64,000 bases of DNA, taken from NCBI GenBank assembly GCA_022575985.1, contig JAKSXM010000231.1:27752501-27816500 (forward strand), written 5' to 3'. The notes under the pieces are model-generated. The model was not told the origin of the DNA, searched no databases, and saw nothing but the letters and a program-made list of their open reading frames with translations. Position 1 is the stretch's first letter. Each line of letters starts with the position of its first letter. Made by a program: the position numbers and the translations under genes. The stretch is from Anagrus nilaparvatae (Eukaryota; Arthropoda; Insecta; Hymenoptera; Mymaridae). This document shows positions 1-10,680 of this stretch, piece by piece.

Positions 1-1196
1 CATCTGAGCCATATTGTTGAAAAAATTTTTGTACCATTAATTTCTCCATCTCCATGGGCCCTGGCTATTGTTGATCAAAATATATGGGTAAAATTTGAAA
101 ATACATTAGCTGTTATTTTCACGTTTCAGAAAATTTTAAACCATCTGAGCCATATTGTTGAAAAAATTTTTGTACCATTAATTTTTCCATCTCCATGGTC
201 CCTGGCTGTAGGTCATCAAAATATATGGGTAAAATTTGAAAATACATTAGCTGTTATTTTCACGTTTCAGAAAATTTTAAACCATCTGAGCCATATTGTT
301 GAAAAAATTTTTGTACCATTAATTTTTCCATCTCCATGGTCCCTGGCTGTAGGTCATCAAAATATATGGGTAAAATTTGAAAATACATTAGCTGTTATTT
401 TCACGTTTCAGAAAATTTTAAACCATCTGAGCCATATTGTTGAAAAAATTCTTGTACCATGAATTTTTCCATCTCCATGGGCCCTGGCTGTAGGTAATCA
501 AAATATATGGGTAAAATTTGAAAATACATTAGCTGTTATTCTCACGTTTCAGAAAATTTTAAACCATCTGAGCCATATTGTTGAAAAAATTTTTGTACCA
601 TTAATTTTTCCATCTCCATGGGCCCTGGCTGTAGGTAATCAAAATATATGGGTAAAATTTGAAAATACATTAGCTGTTATTCTCACGTTTCAGAAAATTT
701 TAAACCATCTGAGCCATATTGTTGAAAAAATTTTTGTACCATTAATTTTTCCATCTCCATGGGCCCTGGCTGTAGGTAATCAAAATATATGGGTAAAATT
801 TGAAAATACATTAGCTGTTATTCTCACGTTTCAGAAAATTTTAAACCATCTGAGCCATATTGTTGAAAAAATTTTTGTACCATTAATTTTTCCATCTCCA
901 TGGTCCCTGGCTGTAGGTCGTCAAAATATATGGGTAAAATTTGAAAATGCATTAGCTGTTATTTTCACATTTCAGTCAATTTTAAGCCATCTGAGCCATA
1001 CTTTTGAAAAAATTTTTGTACCATTAATTTCTCCATCTCCATGGGCCCTGGCTGAAGGTCATCAAAATATATGGGTAAAATTTGAAAATACATTAGCTGT
1101 TATTCTCACGTTTCAGAAAATTTTAAACCATCTGAGCCATATTGTTGAAAAAATTTTTGTACCAGTAAATTCTCCATCTCCATGGGCCATGGCTAA
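1..1196. repeat. 141-bp tandem satellite, 8.5 copies
   Basis: Copies begin at 1, 142, 283, 424, 565, 706, 847, 988 and 1129. The spacing is exactly 141 bp, and the last copy breaks off near 1196. Copies differ by only a few substitutions, and each carries the block CATCTCCATGG(G/T)CCCTGGCT. The array probably continues left of the window. Because 141 is divisible by 3, the plus-strand frame starting at base 1 stays open through whole units: it is open to a TGA at 460-462, then again to a TAA at about 1210. There is no in-frame ATG until the last copy. Most differences between copies fall at first or second codon positions, so I read it as a satellite rather than a gene. Confidence 0.95.
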
Positions 1197-1212
1197 AAGA
1201 GTTTTTTCTTAA

Positions 1213-2840
1213 ATAACATAAATATAAATTTAGTTATAATTAAATACCTGTGGTTTTCTTTATAATTTACTAAACATTAAAATTAGTTCTATAAATGTTC
1301 AATAAAGCATTTAAATTTACTTCCTATTTTGGCCAATTAATAAAGTTTAACATTCAATGTTGAAATTTAGTTGGCTTTACAACTGCAGAGTAAAAATAAT
1401 GAATATTTATTTGTAATAAGTTTTTATTATTCACTTAAATATAAATCACTTGTATTAATACATTTTATTAATAAAGTGTAAGATACAAAAAAAATTATTT
1501 TTAAATTTTACATGTAAGTATATAAACAAATATATAGTTTTTGTAAATTTATAAATTTTATAAATATTGATTCATACCAATAATATTTTTTTTCTTCAAA
1601 TTTCTACATACTGTTTTTTAAATGAACTTAATAAAATAATTATACATAAATGTTGTGATTGTATAAATTGATGTTTAGCTGTTTTTATTTGTGATATTTT
1701 TTTAATTTTAAGATTTTTAATTATGCATTACATGAGCTTTTTAAATAAAAATAAAAAATTTTTAATTTTCAAGTTCATTTTTCCTTTGTTTTTTTTTTAA
1801 AGAGTTTTCAAAAAATCATGTACTAATATTAAAATGAAATGTGTTTTATAATTATAAAGTTTGTACGTTTAAGTATTCATCTTAAATTTCTTGAATAATA
1901 AAAAATTTATTCATAATCGAAAATGAGTTGATTCAAATTTTCATTACTTTTATTTTTCTTTTCATTATAACATAATTCTTTATTTTTAACTATTTCTTAA
2001 TCCTTTTTAACAGAAATTTTATGGAAAAAATTTTTTTTTAATTTACTAAAACAATAATTCAGTTAAAAATTAAATAATTTTACTATAAAAAATTAATTTT
2101 TAGTCTCACAATTAGTGTATAATTAAAAATTATATGGATTTAATTGATAATACCAAATAGAAATTAGTTTGAAATTATCGTATAAATATAAATTAGAGAC
2201 ATTAAAAAATAATAATTTCTTTTTTCACAAACAATTAACAATATTCAGTTCATTGATTGACAATTTTTAAATTGATTGAAAATTCAATATGACTTTTAAA
2301 TTTTGAATGTTTTATATAAATCAAAATAATTTTTTACTTATTTTTATCAATTTTGACATTTGCCTATCTTAATTTATTTAAGCTATCAAAAAATTTTTTT
2401 ATCAAATTGTTTTCAATAAAGCTCTGAAAACTCTATTTTTAAATCAAAATCTTGACCTGATCAAATACAACATACCCAAATTTTATTTTTAATGTTCACA
2501 ATATCGTATAAATAAACCAAAAAGTAATTAGTAAACCAGTAAATTATCAATTGAAAATATTTCTGCTTACTCTTACTTTTTGAATACTACTCGTGAAAAT
2601 TAATAATAAAATTTAAGAATTTAGTTTTTCAAGTCAATGTAAAAAAGATAATTCTATTCTACTTAAATTCTTTATGATAGATTTATAATTAATAGGTGTG
2701 TAGTTATTTCTTGATATTGTTCTTGCAATTAAAAATTTATCCTGTAAAATTAAAAATTATTTTTTAATAAAACAAATTCTGTCTTTCGTTTTAAAATGTT
2801 ATACGTACTTTTTATAACAGATACAAAAAAAATGTGACTA
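1213..2840. other. AT-rich stretch without recognisable genes
   Basis: About 1.6 kb of A/T-rich sequence with homopolymer runs and frequent stops in all frames. I see no coding exon, RNA gene or clear repeat. Confidence 0.6.
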
Positions 2841-2853
2841 TTAAAGTCGAGTT

Positions 2854-3060
2854 TTAAGCTCTTCCCAGTTCCCAGTTAAATCCAACAATAACGTCAAGCT
2901 CACTCTAAAATAAAATTACAGTTAATATTTATAAATTTGATAACTTTATCACAGAAAAAATCAATATACCTTCATAACCAGTTCTTGCTCATCTTGTTTC
3001 CGGAAACTTTACCAATTAAGTATTTCGTTTCGCCTTGCGAAATCGATGTCAGCGATTAGA
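2854..3060 (-). pseudogene. 3' end of an unidentified, probably decayed minus-strand gene
   Basis: On the minus strand two exon-like pieces join in phase. The first ends at 2970 (donor GTATAT) with ...DEQELVMK. The second runs 2904-2854 (acceptor TTTTAG) and reads SELDVIVGFNWELGRA then TAA. Upstream in the same frame lies DIDFARRNEILNW, followed by an in-frame TAA and then SFRKQDEQ. This block is GC-richer than its surroundings, as old coding sequence would be here. The in-frame stop suggests a pseudogene, or a missed splice site. I do not recognise the family. It may belong with the exon-like pieces at 6265-6740. Confidence 0.3.
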
Positions 3061-4639
3061 TCCTGGATGTTTATTGGATCTTAAAAATACTATCTTAAAA
3101 ATATATTCTTAAACTGTGGAAATAATCGCTAATATTATAAACAATCCATCAAAATCTCTCTGCAGGACCGCAGAGGGGCAGGATTGTGTCTAATATTTTC
3201 TATCCGATATTATGGACTGAATTTACTGAATCAAATCACAAAATGGTCTTGAAAATTGTCTACCACCTTAACACCCTCAAAGAATGTCGATCGAAGTTAA
3301 TTTGCAAAGCTGAAAATTAAAAAAAAATTTTAATTAATTTTTAATATTGTTTACAAGTAAAATTATAAATTTTATTTACTTACAAATGTTAACGAATTCG
3401 TTATTTTTTAAGCAGGCCTGCTTTTTTAATTATTTCAATCTGCAAATAACTTCTCGAAGCATCAGCAAACAATCTTCTCAACCCAAGCAACTTCAGTACA
3501 CTTCACTCCAAAATCAATTATTGTGTACGAGTATCCTCAAAATTTACTACTGCTTTCCTTATTTTGATTCTTCAGCATACAGCCACAATATCTTCATTCA
3601 GCGAATCGATAAAAAGCCTCAAATCTCGCTTGACAGCATACTCCTTTCTTTTGATAAAGTTTCTTTGTCAATTCATTCACTCCTTTCCCAAAAATTGTTG
3701 ATATTAGATAAAAAATTCTAAGTTTGGATCTAGTTTTCAATAATTTTAATATTCCTAGAAAAAGTGAAAATAATTAAGACTTTGCTTTTAATTAAATAGA
3801 TAATATTTTGAAATTTACCTGTTTGAATTCTAAAAAAAAAAAAATTGCTGAATTATATGCTCTATTTGCAAAATTAAGATTCCTTATTTGAAAAATTCCA
3901 ATATTATACCATAGATATTTGAACAAAATTTTCTTACTTCTATTTTCTTAGCTGTTTCGATCAAATGATATTCTACTTGTAAATTCCTTGATTGAAATTC
4001 CGATTTTGTTAACTGGACCCAATGAACATTAAAGAAACATATTTCTATAATAAGCTTGATATTTGCAATGATGTTAATTTGAGATTCCTTGTTTGAAAAA
4101 TGCCAATATTAAACCCAAGATAAAAATGATATTCTACGTTCAAATTCCTTGTTCGAAATTCCGATTTCGCGAACTGGATCCAATGTACAAATAGATGATT
4201 CTCTAAACTTGTATTTTGTATATTGCGTTGTTACCGATTGAAGATTCCTTTTTTGAATCCTTAACTATTTGTATAAGCAGGTGTTTCTTATTTTGAGTAT
4301 AAATTTCTGGTGGAAATAGCTGATCTACAAAATAAGAATATAAAAATTAAAAAATAATAATTTTTTATGAGAGAGTCTATTAAATAACAATAAAAACAGC
4401 TTAAGCTATTGAATCACAGAAAAAAATACCAAATATTTGCTATTTCCCAAAGATTTTTTGTTCCCTATGCCCAAATATCGCTTTAAGGTATATAAATTTA
4501 AATTATTTTTATTATTTTTATTTAATTATTTTTTTGTTGATATTGATACAAAAATATATTCTGGTCATGATAGTGAAATCAAAAATTAAAAAGAAAAAAA
4601 TTACCCCGACATTTTTATTAGCGACCCAAGAAACCTATA
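3061..4639. other. Mostly featureless; possible decayed coding near 3430-3690
   Basis: Between about 3430 and 3690 the minus strand reads a coding-like frame (AVKRDLRLFIDSLNEDIVAVC and FADASRSYLQIEI) broken by three stops, with GC somewhat above background. A plus-strand open frame of 124 codons overlaps it but has low-complexity composition and no recognisable domain. From 3720 to 4640 there are only AT-rich direct-repeat fragments such as 'gattccttgtttgaaaa', which recurs at about 3890, 4085 and 4235. Confidence 0.3.
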
Positions 4640-4815
4640 AGGACCAAATCTTGCCACTCAAAATGCGAATACATGAAAAATACCCCTTCCAAGTCCCTAA
4701 ATCGCAATTATTCCATTCAAAATATTCCATTTTGCAGAGCCCCCTTTTACCCCCTCAATTTTTAGGCTTTCTAGTGCAACCCTTCCAAAAAACATGTTCC
4801 ATGTTAATAATTTAG
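4640..4815. repeat. Fragment of the AAGTCCCTAAAT dispersed repeat family
   Basis: Contains 'ccaagtccctaaatcg..attattc', runs of CCCCCT, and the terminal-looking block AAACATGTTCCATGTTAA. The same order of blocks recurs at about 62630-62735. A foldback element starts only 10 bp further on. Confidence 0.6.
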
Positions 4816-4825
4816 ATTAAACATG

Positions 4826-5029
4826 CACTGAAAAAAAAATCCGCTTGCGGCAAGCGGAATTTTTTTTCTCTTCAAACGATTGCAAATGACTTGAAACGTA
4901 AAGAAAAAATGTTTTTTTTAAATTTTCTTTACGTTTCAAGTCATTTGCAATTGTTTGCAAAGAAAAAAAAATTCCGCTAGCCACAAGCGGAATAATTCCG
5001 CTTGCAGCAAGTGGATTTTTTTTTCAGTG
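4826..5029. mobile_element. 204-bp foldback element (MITE-like)
   Basis: Begins CACTGAAAAAAAAATCCGCT and ends with the inverse, ..GGATTTTTTTTTCAGTG. The arms continue inward with matching GCGGCAAGCGGAATTTTTT and TTTACGTTTCAAGTCATTTG blocks, so almost the whole element is a hairpin with a short loop near 4910. It encodes nothing. A clear target-site duplication is not visible. Confidence 0.85.
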
Positions 5030-5164
5030 TGGTAACCTTTATCAAAACTTGCGTTTAGCTTACACGTAATCTTTATTATTATTATAATCATGTTTATTTT
5101 TTTTTTTATGAATCTAAATTTCTTTTTGCAATTAAAAGAGCTATATTTTTAACAATACTTTGTA

Positions 5165-5565
5165 CACTGTAAAAAGTAACTTTCTTAGATTTACAAAAAA
5201 AATAGAATTTTTTCGAAAAATTAGTAAATTTTCAAAAAATTTTGTAAATATTCGGTAAAAATCGTAAAATTACCAAATTTATCTCGATTTTATTTGTAAA
5301 TTTATGAAAAAAGTGGTAAATTCGCAAATATTTTTCGTAAATTCACAACTATTTTTTTTAAATTTTCGAAAAAAAATTGTAAATTATCAATTTTTCTTGC
5401 AAATTCACAAAAAAAAATCAAGAATACTCGAATTTTGTGTTAATATACTAAATTTAGTAAATAAACGATTTTTTTCGAATATTTACAAATTTTTTCGCAA
5501 ATTTACTAATTTTTCGAAAATTTTCTAATTTTTTTGTTAATATAAGAAAGTTACTTTTTACAGTG
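5165..5565. mobile_element. 401-bp TA-flanked MITE, copy 1 of CACTGTAAAAAGTAAC family
   Basis: Terminal inverted repeats CACTGTAAAAAGTAACTTTC / GAAAGTTACTTTTTACAGTG, flanked on both sides by TA (5163-5164 and 5566-5567). This fits a Tc1/mariner-type target duplication. The interior consists of short motifs around TTCGAAAAAATT and GTAAATTT arranged as a large imperfect palindrome. Other copies lie at 9904-10680 and 58449-58852. Non-coding. Confidence 0.88.
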
Positions 5566-5639
5566 TATTATTTATTGCATTCGGGTACTATTAAAATTTT
5601 TTTAATGCGTCCAACCAAACTTGTCATAATTCTACTTAT

Positions 5640-6250
5640 ATTTGAATAAACTTATAACCAAAATCATGGAACATGATTATTTATAGCTAAGGGCTACGTT
5701 TAATGCACAAATGTTACGCAGCATTATAATACAATTTGCTATTTTTATAATTTCTAATTATCACCTTTACTAGATGTTAGATTCTAAATGAATCCAAATT
5801 ATTCTGATTTCCTAACCCCGTATTATTCTAAGTCCCTAAATCAAAATTATTTTAATTCCTAAATGAAAATTTTTCTAAGTTTCCTAAATCGAAATTAATC
5901 TAAGTCCCTAAATTTGGATTATTCTAAGTTCTTAAATCGAAATTAACCTAAGTCCTTAAATCAAAATTTTTCTAAGTCCCTAAATCCAAATTAATCTAAG
6001 TCCCTAAATCGACATTCTTTTAAGTCCCTAAACCTGGAGTATTCTAAGCCCCCAAATCAAAATTATTTTAATTTCATAAACTTGAATTATTATAAGTCCT
6101 TAAATCTGAGTTATTCGAAGTCCCATTTGACCCCCCCCCCCCCATTAAATCTGACATATCTGACTGCCCCCTTAAAGTGGGCAAATTTGACCCCCCCCCC
6201 CTTTTTAAAAATTCAAAACATTTTTTTGAATAAATAACTTTGAAAAAATG
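5640..6250. repeat. Dispersed repeat with internal ~28-30 bp minisatellite, copy 1
   Basis: A leader ('tcatggaacatg', 'gttacgcagcattataataca', 'tatcacctttactagatgtta') is followed from about 5780 by roughly a dozen degenerate units of the type AAGTCCCTAAATCGAAATTATTCT. The array ends in 'aagtcccatttga' plus poly-C tracts: 14 C at about 6130 and a second run at about 6190. The same leader and unit order recur at 62180-62740. No coding potential. Confidence 0.75.
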
Positions 6251-6264
6251 AATTAATTTGCTAC

Positions 6265-6740
6265 CTTTATGCATTTGCGGCTCGTCGTTGGATAAAGTAC
6301 AAAAGTCGTATACTTCCACCTGGATGAATCGATCGTCCGTTTTCTCGTTTCTGATGCTAAGCCATATCGAAAAAAAAAATATTATAAATAAATAAAAAAA
6401 ATTCAAGTATTAAAAAATTTATAAAAAATAAAATGAATTGAGTAGTAATAATTGTCAAATAAAAATTCTTTTTAAAAATGCTAGTAAGAAATAATAAATG
6501 TTGCTTGGCAAATTAAATTCTATAAATTTAAAATAAGACTTATTTTAGCAAATCGTAACTTTGTAAACAAAACAAATTCCTTATATTTAATACAATAAAA
6601 TGTAAATAAATAAGTAAATCAGAAGATTAAAAATTAACTTACTCTTTGAAATTTTGAATATACAATGGCTCTTCGATTATTTTCTTTTTAAAAAATTTTA
6701 AGACGTCCTTTGGATGGATTTATGGACAGTCAATTATTAA
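6265..6740 (-). pseudogene. Two exon-like pieces of an unidentified gene
   Basis: The minus strand shows a 92-nt exon-like block, 6356-6265, with a pyrimidine-rich acceptor, a GGTAGC donor and a fully open frame (IRNEKTDDRFIQVEVYDF.., then ..NDEPQMHK). GC is near 45%, far above background. Upstream, a piece ending at 6643 with donor GTAAGT reads DVLKFFKKKIIEEPLYIQNF and joins it in phase (2+1, giving Asp). That upstream piece meets an in-frame TAA near 6727 and has no good acceptor, so the gene is either broken or partly unseen. I do not recognise a domain. It could be a remnant of the same gene as 2854-3060, or of a transposon. Confidence 0.35.
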
Positions 6741-7778
6741 CGAATTGTCCGATCATTTTTAATTCAACCAGGTGAACCTTTTGCACTAATCTACAGGATC
6801 GGCCTAGTAATTATTTCATTCCTAATAAAAAAAAAAAGAAAAATCACATTAAATTTTCAGTATACATTTCTTTTCTTTTTTTTAATAATTAGTTTATTTT
6901 TAGAACATAACAAAAATATTTTTTCGAATAAATAAATTAAAATAAAAAATAAACTGTAATTTAATTGTAACAACATTTTTCATAATAATAATATAAACAA
7001 TAAACTTTTGAATACAAAATACGTTACTTACCACAGCAAAAGTTGAATTTATACTGACACTCGTGCTGACAAAAGAGAAAAATAAAATACGCACGCGTTA
7101 GATACGAAACGTGTAAAAGCAGGGTACCTATATTTTTACCAGGATGTAAAGTTTAAAATTTACGAAAAAATCTCCAGTTTTGCATGAAATATTCAAAAAA
7201 GTTTGAGTTTAATAAACCAAAACTTTATCTTACCAATGCTTTTTAATGTTTTTTAGAGTTATGATAAATCTGCACAAATTCTTCGACATATCTATTTTGT
7301 TATCAAAGTAAATTTTTGGCTGATTAGGATTAGATTCGATTTTTTCAACAACAAAATTTCAACAAGTTGTCAATAATATACTCAAAGCGCCAGCAATGCA
7401 TTAAAAAATTTTAATTGGAGTAAAATGGATCCAACTCATTGGATAATACGTATTTTTTTGGCTAAAAATCAAGCTAAAAATGATTTTGAAGATTTCATTA
7501 ATTTTCCAATTGCCAGTTTTGAGCAGTAAACGCTATATCGCTAAAAAAACAAAAAAAAACAATTTTTTGAAAACATTGCTGATTAATTTATTTTCAATTT
7601 TTTTTTTAACTTAATTAAAAATTAAAGCCGTGTTTTGATGGCCAAAATTAAAAAAAAAGTAGTTTCGTATATTTTATATAATCAACCATCATAGATGATA
7701 CGTTTCCTAAAAAAAATAAAAAAATATCGTTTATACTCAAATTTTGGATCTGTTACGTAATTTTTTGATAGTTTTTAC
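6741..7778. other. Intergenic; possible first-exon remnant, start of degenerate repeat
   Basis: A good acceptor (TTTTTATTAG) at about 6825 on the minus strand opens onto sequence with stops in all frames. At 7094-7026 the minus strand reads a short hydrophobic stretch (RILFFSFVSTSVSINSTFAV) followed by GTAAGT, resembling a signal-peptide exon but without an ATG. From about 7480 the sequence resembles the degenerate repeat at 11864-12370 ('atcgtttatactcaa..gatctgttacgtaattttttga'). The hAT-like element at 7779 therefore probably landed inside that repeat. Confidence 0.3.
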
Positions 7779-9903
7779 TAGGGGTGTGCGGTTACCCGAC
7801 CCGAAGGTTCGGGTCGGTCTTGGATTTTTCCGGGTCGGGTCGGGTCGGTCTTCGGGTATACCCGAAAAGTTTCAGAGGCCCGAAAGTACAGTTTTTTCAT
7901 CTGAAATTTCCCTGGAATTACGAATCCATGAATATTTTTCCGGGAATTTTCCGTTGAAGCTTAAAAAAGAAGAAAAATAGTCAAAAAAAAGTACTAGAAA
8001 AAAAAAAAATTTTTAACCCATTAGTAGTTATTTATTTTTTCATGAAAATTGAACAAGAAAATAAATAAATTCGCACTCATTTTAACATTCATACTTATTA
8101 TTATACTACTATTTTAAATTTGTGATTTTCTTAAATAATAGTAATATACCCCAATTCATATTTTTATAAAAATAATAATAAAAAATTAAATAATTTGTAT
8201 TCAAAAATTTTGAAGAAATTATTTTTCTAAGTATTAATACTTGACTTACCTTAAAAAATAATTATGCAAAAGGTATAAGTCAAAATTTTTTTAAATGTTT
8301 TAAAAATTATTGACTTAAAGGCTGTATTAACCCATTACCAACCAGGCAGCCAAAACTTGCCACTTGAATAATACTATACAATTTAATCCCTTTATATTTT
8401 TGTATTTAAAAAAAAAAAAATTAAGCGCGGGTAAACGGCGGAACTTTGATTGCTCGACATTGCCTTCCAGACTCGAGATACCGAAAAATTTCAAATGGAA
8501 ACTGAGAATGTTTTGACCTAATCTATAAATCTATACTATTCCACGGTGTCTTAATTTCAGTTTTTTTTGCGAAAAAATGGCCAACTTTGTGGACCCATAA
8601 TTTTTTCTAAACCCCGCTGCCAAAAAAACTAGGATACGAAGGTGACAATGTTTTGACCTTGGCTATCTCTGATCAAAAATTTAGCTGACTTAATTACACA
8701 CACAATTTACCATAGTTATCTCTTTACCTAGAGGTTTTATTCTATAATATGTGCCATGAGGTATTTTAATCCTCAATCTATAACAATACCTTTGCCAAGT
8801 AGATAGTTGCCCGTATTTTTGAGCAAGAAAATAAAAAAAAAAATTCAAAATGAGACTCTGTCAGGGACTCTGCACACCAATTTCAATTTTTAAAACATTT
8901 AAAAAAATTTGACATACCTTTTGCATAATTTTTTTTTAAGGTAAGTCAAATTTTAGTACTTCGAAAAATAGTTTCTTCAAAAATCTTGAATACAAATTAA
9001 TTAATTTTTCTGGACAGTAGCCACGAAAGTACTGGACACTAGCCACTGCGTGGCCGAGGAAATCGAAATTTCTTGCTACTGCCGCAGATAAATTTTATAT
9101 GGCCCTTGTCCCCATAAATAAAGAGCCCTAAACCGCATTTTATCATCCTCGGCTTCGCCTCTCTGAAGGTAATTTAGTAAGGATATATTACTATTTTTTA
9201 AGAAAATCACAAATTTAAAACAGTAAGGGACTGTTCAACTATGATGTCACGTTTTTTTAAAGGTTTTTTACCCCTCCGTCCCTCCGTATCCAACCCTGTC
9301 ACATTCAGCAAACCCCTCCCTGTAAAATGATGTCACGCAGTCTTTTGTAGACCCCTCTTAAAAATTTATGAAAATTATTGAAAAATTATTGAAAAATTTT
9401 TTTCTCACCAAATTATATACATTTTTTAAAGTTTTTATGATTATAAAATATTTTATTTTTTATATTAATATTATATTGTTAATATATGCAAAATAATTTA
9501 CAATATTAGTGGTTTTTTTTTTAATTTAGGGGTTGTTATCTCATTCCCTAAGGATTGTAGAAGAAAACCAACTTTGGAATTGAAAATACCGATCCAAAAT
9601 ACCTACTAAGTGACGTTTTCAGCTAAAAATATTAATTTCACCCCCTTAGCCCAAATATTTATCTCCTCGAGAGGGTGAATGTGCTCAAAATACATAAATT
9701 TGCATCTTTTACCTTTTGGAAAGTAAAAAATATAATTTCCAATATTAAGAAACTTTTTTTTTGCGTGCAGTAATTTTTTATTAAAAGTTTTACAATGTTA
9801 GTGATTTTACCCTACTTTCGGGTTTGATATTTCATTACCCAAGGTTCTTAGGTAAAAATAGACTTCAGAAATGGAAAGAGCGACCAAAAATATCTACTGG
9901 GTA

Positions 9904-10680
9904 CACGTAACTTCCTTATATTAACAAAAAAATTGGAACATTTTCGAAAAATTAGTAAATTTTCAAAAAAATTTTTAAATATTCGAAAAAAATCGTGAAT
10001 TTACTAAATTTAGTGGATTAACAAAAAATTCGAGTATACTCGATTTTTTTTTGTGAATTTACGAAAAATGTTTTAAATTCACAAATATGTTCACGATTTA
10101 TGACCCGAAAGGATTTATTATTGTCTAACAAGATGTTCCAACAAGGTAGTAACAAACAAAATTTAATAAAAAATTTTTTAAAATTGCATGAAACAAATAG
10201 TACTAAAACTATTTTTTGTAAATTTTCGAAAAAAAATTGTAATTTATCAATTTTTCTTGCGAATAGGGGGCTTGCATGGGTCAAAATTTTGGTAATTTTT
10301 GTGCATAATCTGAAATAATTGAAAAAATATTAGACACGTATTTTTTTTTTAATATTACGAAAACTTACAATGTATTTGTATAAGGTAGGCGTGACGTCAT
10401 CACTTTTTTAATTTTCATTTTTTTGAAAAACACAAAAATACGTCTCTATTATTTTTTTGGATCTAGTTTCAAATTATGCAAAAAAATCATTAAAATTCCG
10501 ACCCATGCAAGTCCTCCATTCAGAAAAAAAAATCGAGGATACTCGAATTTTTCATTAATTTACTAAATTCAGTAAATTTACGATTTTTTTTGAATATTTA
10601 AAAATTTTTTTGAAAATTTACTAATTTTTCGAAAATTTTTTAATTTTGTTGTTAATTTAAGGAAGTTACTTTTTACAGTG
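9904..10680. mobile_element. CACTGTAAAAAGTAAC-family MITE, copy 2, itself interrupted
   Basis: The right end GGAAGTTACTTTTTACAGTG at 10661-10680 and the left end CACGTAACTTCCTTA (an internal deletion of TGTAAAAA) are both flanked by TA. The body matches copies 1 and 3 but holds about 120 bp of extra sequence near 10085-10215 and a 253-bp foldback insert at 10265-10517. Non-coding. Confidence 0.8.
10265..10517. mobile_element. 253-bp foldback insert, innermost layer of the nest
   Basis: Left end AGGGGGCTTGCATGGGTCAA and right end GACCCATGCAAGTCCTCC are inverted copies. Internal sequence such as 'aattatgc..tgaaataatt' is also inverted. The flanks reconstruct the intact MITE sequence (GCGAAT / ATTCAG, compare copy 1 at about 5400). 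The target duplication is at most 2 bp. Confidence 0.7.

Noticed and set aside
3347..3721. 124-codon plus-strand open frame
   Set aside because: Composition is low-complexity (Ser, Leu, Phe, Ile), there is no domain or splice context, and the opposite strand shows the more coding-like, though broken, frame.
7744..7980. Open frame in GC-rich sequence, with a mirror frame at 11644-11850
   Set aside because: These are the inverted ends of the hAT-like element. The near-identical peptides arise from the palindrome, not from a gene.
10018..10318. Overlapping open frames on both strands
   Set aside because: They run through the MITE and the nested foldback, cross the element boundary and have no family resemblance.
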